Assembly (NCBI RefSeq): GCF_001317355.1
Contig: NZ_LKET01000032.1
Coordinates: forward strand, 124,001 to 188,000
Length of the DNA: 64,000 nucleotides
Source of the DNA: Oxobacter pfennigii
GTDB taxonomy: Bacteria > Bacillota > Clostridia > Clostridiales > Oxobacteraceae
Direction: 5' to 3'
Position 1 is the first letter of the stretch. Each line of letters begins with the position of its first letter. Positions 33,128 through 41,883 of the stretch are shown one piece after another. The notes below the pieces were generated by a model. The model was not told the origin of the DNA and did not search any database. It saw only the letters and a list, made by a program, of their open reading frames with translations. The position numbers and the translations under genes are program-made.

Positions 33128-35299
33128 TTAATCACCATATATGTCAAAATATGCATCTATCGTTGACCCCGTTGTCACTTCCTCCCCTACCTGGGGCTCC
33201 TGTTCCGTGACATATCCGTCACCGATGGCTTTAAGCTTCAAATCCAGTGAGCTTAAAACCTCAGACGCTTCCTTGGGCGACATACCATTTAAGTTTGGTA
33301 CAATCACTTTATTATTATAATTCTGGCCATTTCCGGTGTAAAGTATAACTTTGGAACCGGACACAACGCTTATGCCGGCTAATGGATTCATATCGATAAC
33401 AGTTGTTCCCTTATCCTTTACTTCTACTTCAAAACCGCTGTTTTTTAAGTTGTTAACGGCTTCTCTCACAGGCAATCCTATTACGTTGGGTATAACTACT
33501 TCTATAACAGGCTTTAAGCTATTGTCGGGTTTCATATTTGCATTGACAAAAATATCTTTGAATATCTGTCCTGCCAGAGGAGCTGCTATCTGTCCAGCAT
33601 AATAATTGGAAGGGTCCGGTTCATCTATTGAAACATAAACCACATATTTAGGATTATCTGCCGGTGCCATTCCTACAAAGGATGCCACATATTTACCCGA
33701 AGCATAGCGTCCGCCCTCTGCTTTTTGGGCAGTACCTGTTTTTCCTGCTATGCTGTATCCTTCAACATATGCTTTTTTCCCTCCACCTACGGATATAACC
33801 TTTTCTAAATATCCTCTGAGTTGCTTTGCAACCTCCGGTGATATTACCTGCCTTACCATTTTAGGCTGTGTTTCTTTTTTTTCTATGATGTTGCCGTCTT
33901 TATCAACACTTTGAATTTTTTTTACCAGGTGAGGCTCCATCATTTTTCCATCATTGGCTATGATGGAAAATACCGTAGCCATCTGTATGGGTGTTACGGT
34001 GATACCTTGCCCGAAGGAAAGATTTGCAAGCTCAACGGGACCCATTTTAGAAACCGGCCTCTTATAACCGCCCTCTTCAAAAGTTACATCTATATTTGTA
34101 GGCGTTCCAAATCCAAAGGCTTCTATATATTTATACATTTTTTCTTTTCCAAGCCTCTCTCCTAAGGTCATAAAGCCTATATTGCAGGAGTTTTGAAGGA
34201 TTTGTGCAAAGTCCTGGGTGCCATGGCCTTTTGTCCTCCAGCACTTTATTCTTCTGTCACCTACTATCATGGAACCTGTACAGGTAAAACGGTCTTTATC
34301 GCTTACAACCCCTTCACTTAGTGCTGCAGCGGCAGTTATGACCTTGAAGATGGACCCGGGCTCGTAAGTATAGGTCACAGACCTGTTGCTCCAGGATTTT
34401 ATTACATCCTGAAAGTCAGTGTGTCCACTCATATCCCGAGGAGTATTGGGATTAAAATCCGGCTTATTTGCCATTGCAAGAACTTCACCATTTGTGGGGT
34501 CCATTACAATAGCCGTGACAGCCTTTGCTTTATTGACCAACAAGGCATCCTCAATGGCTTTTTCAACATAAAACTGTATATTTTCATCAATTGTCAATGT
34601 TATATCGTTTCCGGCTACTGGCTCTATATATTTTGAAATGTTGTAAGGAAGTTCTCGGCGTACCAAATCCGCCTCCATTATGGACCTGCCAGGTGTGCCT
34701 CTTAATTCGCTGTCATATTTAAGCTCTATACCCTCTTGTCCGACACCGTCTACATTGGTAAAGCCAAGCACATTTGACAGGAAACTTCCGTTGGGATAAT
34801 ATCTTTTTGAATCCTCAGATACGATTATACCCGGGAGCTTTAGTTTCCTTATTTCATCTGCCTGGCTTTTCTCAATTCTTCTTTTTATGTTAACGCTATT
34901 CATTGGCTTACCGTTAGATAACGTCATATTCAATTTTTTAAGTATATCTTCTTCTTTATCCCCTAAGATTTTTGCTAACTCAGATGCAATCTTTGCTTTT
35001 ATATCAGGATCTTCAATCTGACTTTTAATTATATCCTTCATGTAAGCGTCCACTCTTTCACAGTTGGCGCTTATAGCCAGCTCATTGCCGTTTCTGTCAA
35101 ATATTTTTCCTCTTTTGGCATCTATTTTTACATCATTTGTCCATTGTTCAACTGCCAGTTTTTGAAGTTCTGCTCCTTTTACGAGTTGTATGTAGCCTAC
35201 ACGGCCTATGAGTAGAAAAATCAGCAGTGAAATCATAATGAATAAAAATATAACCCTTTTTTTAAAGGTAAGATTAGTTCTGCCATTACCTTCTTTCAC
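33128..35299 (-). CDS. spoVD: SpoVD-type class-B penicillin-binding protein with two PASTA domains
   Basis: 723 aa. TM near 13-33, PBP dimerisation domain (about 50-230), transpeptidase domain (about 265-590) with S-I-F-K (Ser316), S-C-N and K-T-G (Lys520) motifs, then two C-terminal PASTA domains (about 610-665, 670-722). It cross-links septal or cortex peptidoglycan with the SEDS protein. It is the only class-B PBP in the cluster, so it may serve vegetative division as well as sporulation. The GTG start lacks a close binding site (GGGGGG about 11 nt upstream). Confidence 0.93.
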   Translation of the reverse strand: MKEGNGRTNLTFKKRVIFLFIMISLLIFLLIGRVGYIQLVKGAELQKLAVEQWTNDVKIDAKRGKIFDRNGNELAISANCERVDAYMKDIIKSQIEDPDIKAKIASELAKILGDKEEDILKKLNMTLSNGKPMNSVNIKRRIEKSQADEIRKLKLPGIIVSEDSKRYYPNGSFLSNVLGFTNVDGVGQEGIELKYDSELRGTPGRSIMEADLVRRELPYNISKYIEPVAGNDITLTIDENIQFYVEKAIEDALLVNKAKAVTAIVMDPTNGEVLAMANKPDFNPNTPRDMSGHTDFQDVIKSWSNRSVTYTYEPGSIFKVITAAAALSEGVVSDKDRFTCTGSMIVGDRRIKCWRTKGHGTQDFAQILQNSCNIGFMTLGERLGKEKMYKYIEAFGFGTPTNIDVTFEEGGYKRPVSKMGPVELANLSFGQGITVTPIQMATVFSIIANDGKMMEPHLVKKIQSVDKDGNIIEKKETQPKMVRQVISPEVAKQLRGYLEKVISVGGGKKAYVEGYSIAGKTGTAQKAEGGRYASGKYVASFVGMAPADNPKYVVYVSIDEPDPSNYYAGQIAAPLAGQIFKDIFVNANMKPDNSLKPVIEVVIPNVIGLPVREAVNNLKNSGFEVEVKDKGTTVIDMNPLAGISVVSGSKVILYTGNGQNYNNKVIVPNLNGMSPKEASEVLSSLDLKLKAIGDGYVTEQEPQVGEEVTTGSTIDAYFDIYGD

Positions 35300-35321
35300 A
35301 AATATTTATGCCCCCCTGAAA

Positions 35322-35843
35322 CTAATTAAGCATATTGGCTATTTTATCTAACATGCTGACTACCTTTGGCTGCTGGTTATTTTCTGCCATGGTTTCATAT
35401 TCAGCCGGCAGGCTTACAACAATGGTATCTTGTATCTTTGGCCTTACCATGCTGAGTTCTGAAGTGGCTTCCTTTTCAATTTGTTTTATATCATAGAATT
35501 GTAAAAGCTTAAGATTAAGACTTTCATTTTCCTTTTGAGCCTCTGAAATCTCTGTTTTTATATTCCTTACTTGGTTATTCATTTCCATTATCATTGCATA
35601 TCTTGCAACTACCAAAGTCCCCATGCAAAACATGGTAAGCACAAAGGCAACCAGTCTTAATTTGCTTTTAGCTGATGTCTTCGGTTTTGCTTTTACCTTA
35701 CTCTTAACATCTGTTTTTACCTTTTCCTTGGCCTTTTTGTTTATATCAATGTAATCATCGTATCTTTCATGTCGTTTTGGAGCCAGTGCGTTATTATTAA
35801 AAACTGCGTAATTTGTATCATATGTTTTTTTTGCTACTATCAA
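35322..35843 (-). CDS. ftsL: cell division protein FtsL-like
   Basis: 173 aa. Long basic cytoplasmic N-terminus (Lys-rich, about 30-62), one TM (about 65-86), then a heptad-repeat coiled coil (about 88-125) and a short tail, the FtsL plan. The TTG start follows GAGGTGAATAAAT. Between rsmH and the PBP gene, its invariant dcw position. Sequence is poorly conserved in this family, so the call rests on topology and place. Confidence 0.85.
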   Translation of the reverse strand: MIVAKKTYDTNYAVFNNNALAPKRHERYDDYIDINKKAKEKVKTDVKSKVKAKPKTSAKSKLRLVAFVLTMFCMGTLVVARYAMIMEMNNQVRNIKTEISEAQKENESLNLKLLQFYDIKQIEKEATSELSMVRPKIQDTIVVSLPAEYETMAENNQQPKVVSMLDKIANMLN

Positions 35844-35875
35844 ATTTATTCACCTCGCACAGCGTTTAGAACTTT

Positions 35876-36811
35876 TCAAAGTTTTTGTGCCACTCTAAGC
35901 TTAGCACTTCTGGACCTTGGGTTTTCTCTTATTTCATCTTCATCAGGAAGTATTGGTTTTCTGGTTAATATGTTAATTTCAGGTTTATTATTGCATATAC
36001 AAACGGGGAATTCCGGTGGACAGGTACATGGGTTAGCCAGCCTTTTAAATTCATCCTTTACTATTCTGTCTTCCAAAGAATGAAAGGTAATTATGCAAAC
36101 CCTGCCATTGGGATTCAAAACATCCACTATATTTGGTATAGCCTCTGTTATTTCATCCAATTCCCTGTTGACTGCAATTCTTATTGCCTGGAAGGTTCTT
36201 TTTGCCGGGTGAGGCCCTTCGCGCCTTGCTGAAGCTGGTATGGCATTTTTAATTATTTCAACCAGCTGTCCCGTTGTTATTATCTTATTTTTTTCTCTTT
36301 CCTTAACAATAAAACTTGCGATTCTCTTAGCCCATCTTTCCTCGCCGTATTCATATATAATCTTTGAAAGCTCATTCTCGGAATATGTGTTTATAATCTC
36401 TTTAGCTGTCAATTCAGATGTCATATCCATCCTCATATCCAGGGGCGCATCGTTATTGTAGCTGAATCCCCTTTCGGCGTCATCCAACTGAGGTGAGGAT
36501 ACTCCAATATCCAAAAGCACACCATCCACCTTTTTTATTCCGTTGTCTTCTAAAACCTGTTTCAAATTACTGAAATTACTGTGAATCAGCAACAGTCTGT
36601 CCTTATAGTTTTTCAGTTTCTCTTGCGCTGCTTTTAACGCCGTTAAATCTCTGTCTATTCCAATAAGCTTTCCGCCGCTATTTAAAGTTTTGAGTATTTC
36701 CAGTGAATGGCCGGCTCCGCCGACTGTTCCATCCACATATATACCATCCTGTTTCCAAACAAGATTTTCTACCGATTGCTTAAGCAATACCGAAACATGA
36801 TAAAATTCCAT
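35876..36811 (-). CDS. rsmH: 16S rRNA (cytosine-1402-N4)-methyltransferase RsmH
   Basis: 311 aa. SAM motif G-G-A-G-H-S near residue 31, [15 protein letters not shown] near 102, and the C-terminal [14 protein letters not shown] motif near 233. It methylates C1402 in the ribosomal P site. It is second gene of the dcw operon, 15 nt after mraZ, with GAGGTATTGAT before the ATG. Confidence 0.97.
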   Translation of the reverse strand: MEFYHVSVLLKQSVENLVWKQDGIYVDGTVGGAGHSLEILKTLNSGGKLIGIDRDLTALKAAQEKLKNYKDRLLLIHSNFSNLKQVLEDNGIKKVDGVLLDIGVSSPQLDDAERGFSYNNDAPLDMRMDMTSELTAKEIINTYSENELSKIIYEYGEERWAKRIASFIVKEREKNKIITTGQLVEIIKNAIPASARREGPHPAKRTFQAIRIAVNRELDEITEAIPNIVDVLNPNGRVCIITFHSLEDRIVKDEFKRLANPCTCPPEFPVCICNNKPEINILTRKPILPDEDEIRENPRSRSAKLRVAQKL

Positions 36812-36826
36812 ATCAATACCTCTTTA

Positions 36827-37255
36827 CTATATCCCCAGCAATGACATCTTATCTGCAATTTCATCGAAATTGACGTTTGAATCGTTGTATTCATCCCATT
36901 TTTCCTTGCTCCAAATTTCAAACCTTGTTGATACTCCTATCAAAACAACTTCTTTATCAATTTGAGCATATTCTATGAGATTATTGGGTATAATAACGCG
37001 CCCTTGCTTATCCGGAACGCAATCTGCCGCACCGGAAAAGAAGAACCTAGCAAAAGCTCTTGCATCCTTGCTGGATAATGGCAAGTTCTTCAGCTTTTCC
37101 TCTAGGTTTGCCCATTCCTCAACTGTATATGCATACAGACAGTTATCAAGACCTTTGGTTATTATGAACCTTTCACCCAGGTCATCCCTGAATTTTGAAG
37201 GAATAAATATTCTGTTTTTGGGGTCCATAGTATGCTGGTATTCGCCTATAAACAT
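36827..37255 (-). CDS. mraZ: transcriptional regulator MraZ
   Basis: 142 aa from the ATG at 37255 (GGAGGATAAA). Two AbrB-like SpoVT/MraZ half-domains, each with a D-x-x-x-R core ([10 protein letters not shown], and D-K-Q-G-R-V-I-I-P). MraZ oligomers bind short direct repeats before their own operon and regulate dcw expression; three such repeats lie 21-50 bp upstream. Confidence 0.96.
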   Translation of the reverse strand: MFIGEYQHTMDPKNRIFIPSKFRDDLGERFIITKGLDNCLYAYTVEEWANLEEKLKNLPLSSKDARAFARFFFSGAADCVPDKQGRVIIPNNLIEYAQIDKEVVLIGVSTRFEIWSKEKWDEYNDSNVNFDEIADKMSLLGI

Positions 37256-37275
37256 TTTATCCTCCGAGGGATTTT

Positions 37276-37305
37276 GCACCACTTTACACCACTTTTATCC
37301 ACTTT
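37276..37305 (-). promoter_or_regulatory. MraZ operator: three 10-bp direct repeats
   Basis: On the minus strand three contiguous 10-bp units each carry A-A-A-G-T-G-G (A-A-A-G-T-G-G-A-T-A, then A-A-A-G-T-G-G-T-G-T, then A-A-A-G-T-G-G-T-G-C). AAAGTG-type repeats are the known MraZ target in mollicutes, and TGGGN5 repeats with 10-bp period in E. coli. The position, directly before mraZ, fits autoregulation. Confidence 0.85.
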
Positions 37306-37392
37306 AATCATTAAATTCTATATGATTGATGAAATTCCTTCTATTTTTTTATAAAAAATAAAAAATATTTTTAGTTGATGCATATAAAGAAA

Positions 37393-37440
37393 GCCCTTGA
37401 ATTTCAAGGGCCTTTAGATTCCAAGACTCCTTGAATCTCA
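37393..37440. repeat. two hairpins between the Spo0E-like gene and mraZ
   Basis: A perfect 19-bp palindrome GCCCTTGAA-T-TTCAAGGGC (37393-37411) is followed by a second stem AGATTC-C-AAG...CTTGAATCT. Both contain CCTTGAAT. They lie upstream of the mraZ operator; purpose unclear, possibly a second terminator insulating the dcw operon. Confidence 0.6.
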
Positions 37441-37468
37441 AGGCTATAGACAATGTAAACAAAAAAAT

Positions 37469-37491
37469 AAAACAGGCAAATTACCTGTTTT
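37469..37491 (-). terminator. terminator of the Spo0E-like gene
   Basis: AAAACAGG/CCTGTTTT stem with 7-nt loop just after the stop codon, followed on the minus strand by TTATTTTTTTG. Confidence 0.85.
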
Positions 37492-37497
37492 AAAATA

Positions 37498-37635
37498 CTA
37501 ATTTTTATAATAATTATAGAATTCAACTATTAAAACATCCAGCCTTACGCTGATATCATATATAGTATCTTTATCGCCCTGTTCTATGGCATAATAAAGC
37601 TTTTGCTTCATGGCATCTATATCTTTTTCAAACAC
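37498..37635 (-). CDS. Spo0E-like aspartyl-phosphatase
   Basis: 45 aa from a GTG at 37635 that follows GGTGGTGA. The family motif S-x-x-L-D-x-L-I-x-x-F/Y is clear (S-V-R-L-D-V-L-I-V-E-F-Y, residues 29-40), after a first helix (M-K-Q-K-L-Y-Y-A-I) and a short turn. Spo0E-type proteins dephosphorylate Spo0A-P and delay sporulation. It has its own promoter and terminator and stands directly before the dcw operon. Activity on Spo0A is inferred from family only. Confidence 0.75.
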   Translation of the reverse strand: MFEKDIDAMKQKLYYAIEQGDKDTIYDISVRLDVLIVEFYNYYKN

Positions 37636-37687
37636 AAAATCACCACCATAAATTATTAGTGGCGTAAGTGGTGTGTCAGCTGTAAAT

Positions 37688-37716
37688 ATTTTATAATATA
37701 TTACATTAATTGTCAA
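37688..37716 (-). promoter_or_regulatory. promoter of the Spo0E-like gene
   Basis: Perfect TTGACA (37711-37716), 17-nt spacer, TAAAAT (37688-37693): a strong housekeeping promoter about 53 nt before the GTG. Confidence 0.75.
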
Positions 37717-37794
37717 TTATGATTATTAATTGTTTTATTAAAGTTGCCTTTGTTGTATTATGCTATTCTGCTCTTTAATATATTACATATTATG

Positions 37795-39078
37795 TTAATT
37801 TGGATAAATTATCGACATGGCTTTGACATCTTCTGTTATATGATTTAAGAATCTGTTTTCTATATCATTATACTCTATTCGTTCCACTGTATCCATATAA
37901 TCAAAGAGATTTATACCCTTCATTTTATAGGATATAAAATTGCTGCCTATAAATTCATTTGAATTAAAGCTGGCTAAAAAATGTCCTATGAGTTTCTTTT
38001 TTATGGTTTCAAATCTCTTCTTGCTTAATATATTTATACCGTCCCTTTTTATATAATCCTCAATTATTTTGCTGACAGTCTCAGGCTCTTTTGATTCTCC
38101 GCTTACAATTGAATATCCGTAATCTTTCTCGCTCATAAAATCACTTCCAAAGGAATTATTGATAAGTCCTTTATCATATAGCTCCTTAAATATAGGAGAG
38201 CTTTTTCCGAACATGCCTTCTAAGAGGATTTCTGTTTCAATTTCTTTTTGAAGCAGCAAATCCCCTGTAAAGCCTATATCTATATCCTTAAATCCCATAG
38301 CAAACAAAGGCCTTGAAATTTCCATTTTCTCTTCCGCATGCTTTTTATTAAGCTTTGCCGGCTCATGAGGATATATCCTTAAGGGCTTTTCTTTTTTACC
38401 CTTTTCATACCTTTTTATATTTTCATCAGCAAAACCAATTATCTCTTCAGGTTCCACATCGCCTACCAAAAGAAACACTAAATTTGAAGGGCGGTAAAAT
38501 GTGTCATAGCATTCATATAATAATTCCTTGCTGATTTCAGATATAGAATAGTAACTTCCTGCAATTTCTTTTTTTACCGGGTGTTTTATATACATGCAAT
38601 CCAGCAGATTAAAATACACTTTCCAGCTAGGATTATCCTGATACATTTTTATTTCCTGGCCGATTATCTCCTTTTCTCTGTCAATACTCTCATCGGTAAA
38701 ATAGGGTTCGTGTACATTACGAAACAAAAGCTCAACATTCTTTTTTATATCCGCCGTAGTTGTAAATAGATAAGCCGTAGTTGTGGCATTTGTATAGGCA
38801 TTAGGCGTTGAACCTAATGCGCCATAATCCTGCAGTAAATTGCCTTCTTTTTTATCAAACATTTTATGTTCTAAAAAGTGGGCTATGCCATCGGGAACCT
38901 TAAGGCTTTTATCACTTCCGGGGATTAAAAATTCATTGTCATTAGAGCCGTAATTGACTGCCATGATTCCGTAATACAGGGAATAGCCCTTCTTTGGGAT
39001 TACATATATATCGAGCCCTGCAGACTGCTTCTCATAGTACAGTTTTTCATCTATGCTTTCATTGTTAATGATATTCAT
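37795..39078 (-). CDS. M16-family zinc peptidase (YmfH-like)
   Basis: 427 aa. The inverted zinc motif H-x-x-E-H is present (H-F-L-E-H, near residue 68) with the downstream Glu (D-R-E-K-E-I-I, about 145), so this subunit should be catalytic. The C-terminal half repeats the fold. It overlaps the upstream M16 paralog by 14 nt; such ymfF-ymfH pairs form heterodimeric peptidases. Substrate unknown. Confidence 0.92.
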   Translation of the reverse strand: MNIINNESIDEKLYYEKQSAGLDIYVIPKKGYSLYYGIMAVNYGSNDNEFLIPGSDKSLKVPDGIAHFLEHKMFDKKEGNLLQDYGALGSTPNAYTNATTTAYLFTTTADIKKNVELLFRNVHEPYFTDESIDREKEIIGQEIKMYQDNPSWKVYFNLLDCMYIKHPVKKEIAGSYYSISEISKELLYECYDTFYRPSNLVFLLVGDVEPEEIIGFADENIKRYEKGKKEKPLRIYPHEPAKLNKKHAEEKMEISRPLFAMGFKDIDIGFTGDLLLQKEIETEILLEGMFGKSSPIFKELYDKGLINNSFGSDFMSEKDYGYSIVSGESKEPETVSKIIEDYIKRDGINILSKKRFETIKKKLIGHFLASFNSNEFIGSNFISYKMKGINLFDYMDTVERIEYNDIENRFLNHITEDVKAMSIIYPN

Positions 39079-40354
39079 ATTTTCTCTCCTTATCCTTTGA
39101 GCTTAAAAAGAATATAGTGTCTAATTTTATGCCTTGGGCCGCCTCTATGATATCTTCCTTTTTTACCTTCTCAACTTTTTTCATCATGTCCTCGGGCACT
39201 ATTTCCTTTCCGTAGAGCATGCCGCCTAAATTATAATCTATCATCAAGGGTACATTGTCGTTGATAGTCTTTAAATCGCTCATGATTTTTTTAATGCTGT
39301 TGTCTATCTCGCTATCGGTTATATTCCCTTTCCTCATATCTTCAACCTGCTCTTCTATTATATTAACTGACCTTTCATAGTTTTCTACTTCAATACCGCA
39401 GTTTACCAATAGTAACCCCTTGAATTTCTCTATACCCGAATATGCATAATAAGCGAGATTTTCTTTTTCTCTCATATTTAAAAAGAGCTTTGAATTCATT
39501 CCGCCTCCTAATATGCCGGTATAGACAGACAAGGCAGGGAAATTTTCATGGGCAAAGGACATATTTGTTCTATATCCCAAGCACAGCTTACCCTGATTTA
39601 TATCCATGGTTTCATGAAGCAATTGCTTTTCCCTGGTTTCATTTTGCATGTTCAAGTCCCTTATATTCTCTATATTTTCTCTATTTATCACAAATCTTTC
39701 TTTAATATAAGATAGTGCTTCTTCTTCGGATACGCTACCGGCAATATATATATCTATGGGATTTTCTCTTAATATTTTCCTGTAATGCTCATAGAGATTG
39801 GATGCATTTATTTTTTCAAGCATATAAGGCTCACCGTATTTATATATTTCAAATGGAGTGCCTTTGCAGGATATCTGCATGCAGCGCTCAACTGCATATT
39901 GTATCTTGTCATTTTTCCTTGAGGCTATCATGTCCTCTAAGATCTTCTTTTCCGTAACTACATACTCTTCTTTAAAGGAGTTATTTTCAATTATGGGGTT
40001 TAATACTATATCGCAAATAAAATCTATTGCCTTTTTAAACATCAAGATATCCTTTACATATTGGCCCTCCACAAACTGAAGGTAAAACAATATGCTCTGG
40101 ACTTCACCTTTCTTGATTATATCTACTCCAAAGGAAGCTCCATAAAGCTCTTCTAAGTATTCGCTGATAATGGTGGAGTTCTTATAAGTATTGCTGCCGC
40201 TTTTAAGAATCCTTGGCAGCAAAGCATTCAAAGCGGCATTTTCGTCAAGATTGTCATTTATATAAAAACACAATGCAGTTGTTTTAAATTTGTTTGTATT
40301 ATACATATGGATGTTTACATGATCTCCTAATTGCTGTTCTTTAAATAAGTTCAT
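39065..40354 (-). CDS. M16-family peptidase-like protein (YmfF-like), probably non-catalytic
   Basis: 429 aa from the ATG at 40354 (AGAGAGGATAGGCAA). It has the M16 fold throughout (L-G-Y-R-T-N-M, L-G-G-G-M-N-S-K-L-F, N-L-A-Y-Y-A-Y-S) but lacks H-x-x-E-H in the N-terminal half, where L-N-A-L-L-P-R-I-L stands instead. It probably supplies the substrate-binding half of a dimer with the downstream catalytic paralog. Confidence 0.9.
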   Translation of the reverse strand: MNLFKEQQLGDHVNIHMYNTNKFKTTALCFYINDNLDENAALNALLPRILKSGSNTYKNSTIISEYLEELYGASFGVDIIKKGEVQSILFYLQFVEGQYVKDILMFKKAIDFICDIVLNPIIENNSFKEEYVVTEKKILEDMIASRKNDKIQYAVERCMQISCKGTPFEIYKYGEPYMLEKINASNLYEHYRKILRENPIDIYIAGSVSEEEALSYIKERFVINRENIENIRDLNMQNETREKQLLHETMDINQGKLCLGYRTNMSFAHENFPALSVYTGILGGGMNSKLFLNMREKENLAYYAYSGIEKFKGLLLVNCGIEVENYERSVNIIEEQVEDMRKGNITDSEIDNSIKKIMSDLKTINDNVPLMIDYNLGGMLYGKEIVPEDMMKKVEKVKKEDIIEAAQGIKLDTIFFLSSKDKERKYEYH

Positions 40355-40501
40355 TTGCCTATCCTCTCTTTGGCGCATAATTTTAACTTTCTATATTTAA
40401 TATTATTTCTATACTTTTTAGCTTTCATCCATCAGTTAGATTTAAAAGCTTCCCTTCATAAATAAGGCTGTAATTTGAAATACTACAATTGTTCGACAAG
40501 C

Positions 40502-40530
40502 TTGAAATAGAAAATACCTTAATGTATAAT
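40502..40530 (+). promoter_or_regulatory. promoter of ychF
   Basis: TTGAAA (40502-40507), 17-nt spacer, TATAAT (40525-40530), 32 nt before the start codon. Confidence 0.8.
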
Positions 40531-40562
40531 TGATTAGAACTTAAAACGAAAGGAAGATATCT

Positions 40563-41660
40563 ATGAAGCTTGGGATCGTGGGACTGCCGAATGTAGGAAA
40601 AAGCACTCTGTTTAATGCAATAACGAAGGCTGGAGCTGAGGCAGCAAATTATCCATTTTGCACAATTGAACCCAATGTAGGTGTTGTACCCGTGCCCGAT
40701 GAAAGACTGAACGTCCTGGCACAAATGTATAATCCAAAGAAGGTTACACCCACAACTGTGGAATTTTTAGATATAGCAGGACTGGTAAAAGGCGCAAGCA
40801 AAGGTGAAGGGTTAGGAAATAAATTTCTTTCACATATAAGAGAAGTTGAAGCAATAGTTCATGTGGTAAGATGTTTCAGCAATGAGAATATCGTTCATGT
40901 AGAGGGCAGTATTGACCCCATAAGAGATATCGAAATTATAAATCTGGAGCTTATACTATCTGATTTGGAGATTATCGATCGAAGATTGGAGAGGTCGGGA
41001 AAAGCCGTCAAATCCGGCGACAAGAAAATGCAGAATGAAGTTGTCGTTCTGCAGCAGATTAAAGAGTGTCTTGATAAAGGAAATGCCGTAAGAAGCATGG
41101 AATTTAATGAAGATGAACAGCAATTTGTAAAGCAGCTCTTTTTGTTATCCACCAAACCTGTCTTATACGTCTGCAATGTATCCGAGGATGACTTGATTTC
41201 TGATATAGAGAGTAACGTTTATGTAAACAAGGTAAAGGAATATGCCGCAAAGGAAAATTCAGGTTCAATAGTCATTTCCGGAAAATTAGAAGAAGAAATT
41301 GCTCAGCTGGATGAAAAAGAAAAACAGGAATTTTTATCCGACTATGGACTTGACCAATCCGGCCTTGACAAGCTCATTAAGGAAAGCTATAAACTTTTAG
41401 GACTTATAAGTTTCTTAACGGGAGGTCCAGACGAGGTTAGGGCATGGACAATAAAATCCGGCACAAAAGCCCCCCAGGCAGCCGGCAAAATTCATTCCGA
41501 TATCGAAAGAGGTTTCATACGCGCCGAAGTTGTTCCCTTTGAGCAATTGGTGGAATGCGGCAGCGAAACCGCCGCCAAAGAAAAGGGCTTAATTCGCTCT
41601 GAAGGCAAAGAATATATAATGCAGGACGGGGACGTCGTCCTTTTCAGATTCAACGTATAA
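40563..41660 (+). CDS. ychF: redox-regulated ATPase/GTPase YchF (Obg family)
   Basis: 365 aa, usual length. P-loop G-L-P-N-V-G-K-S (7-14), the YchF-specific N-x-x-E in place of N-K-x-D favouring ATP (here N-V-S-E-D near residue 210), coiled coil (about 125-190) and TGS domain (about 280-363, ending V-L-F-R-F-N-V). It binds ribosomes and affects translation and oxidative stress. It has its own promoter and is not in an operon. Confidence 0.96.
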   Translation: MKLGIVGLPNVGKSTLFNAITKAGAEAANYPFCTIEPNVGVVPVPDERLNVLAQMYNPKKVTPTTVEFLDIAGLVKGASKGEGLGNKFLSHIREVEAIVHVVRCFSNENIVHVEGSIDPIRDIEIINLELILSDLEIIDRRLERSGKAVKSGDKKMQNEVVVLQQIKECLDKGNAVRSMEFNEDEQQFVKQLFLLSTKPVLYVCNVSEDDLISDIESNVYVNKVKEYAAKENSGSIVISGKLEEEIAQLDEKEKQEFLSDYGLDQSGLDKLIKESYKLLGLISFLTGGPDEVRAWTIKSGTKAPQAAGKIHSDIERGFIRAEVVPFEQLVECGSETAAKEKGLIRSEGKEYIMQDGDVVLFRFNV

Positions 41661-41664
41661 TTTT

Positions 41665-41872
41665 AAAGGGCTTCAAAATTTTGAACACTGCTTTCGCTAT
41701 GTTCGAGTTCTGCAAGTTCTAAGGCTCCCTACCTTGAAAATACAAGAATTTTGATAACTCGCTATCGCTCAAACAATCTAAAATTCTAAGTATTTTCTGC
41801 GGCAGCGTCGCCAAGAACTTTTAAAGAACTCTCGCAATTCATTTACATTGTTCAAAATTTTGAAGCCCCTTT
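41665..41872. repeat. 208-bp imperfect palindromic element (MITE-like)
   Basis: The outer arms are inverted repeats of about 23 bp (41665-41687 against 41849-41872, one extra G in the right arm) containing CTTCAAAATTTTGAA. Further in, GTTC blocks pair, then GAAAATAC-x-AGAATTTT (41736-41752) pairs with AAAATTCT-x-GTATTTTC (41780-41797), and the tip is GATAactcgcTATC. Almost the whole element can fold on itself. It lies between convergent ychF and the Lon-like gene, has no coding frame of note, and may double as their terminator. Confidence 0.75.
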
Positions 41873-41883
41873 AGAATTTCTTT

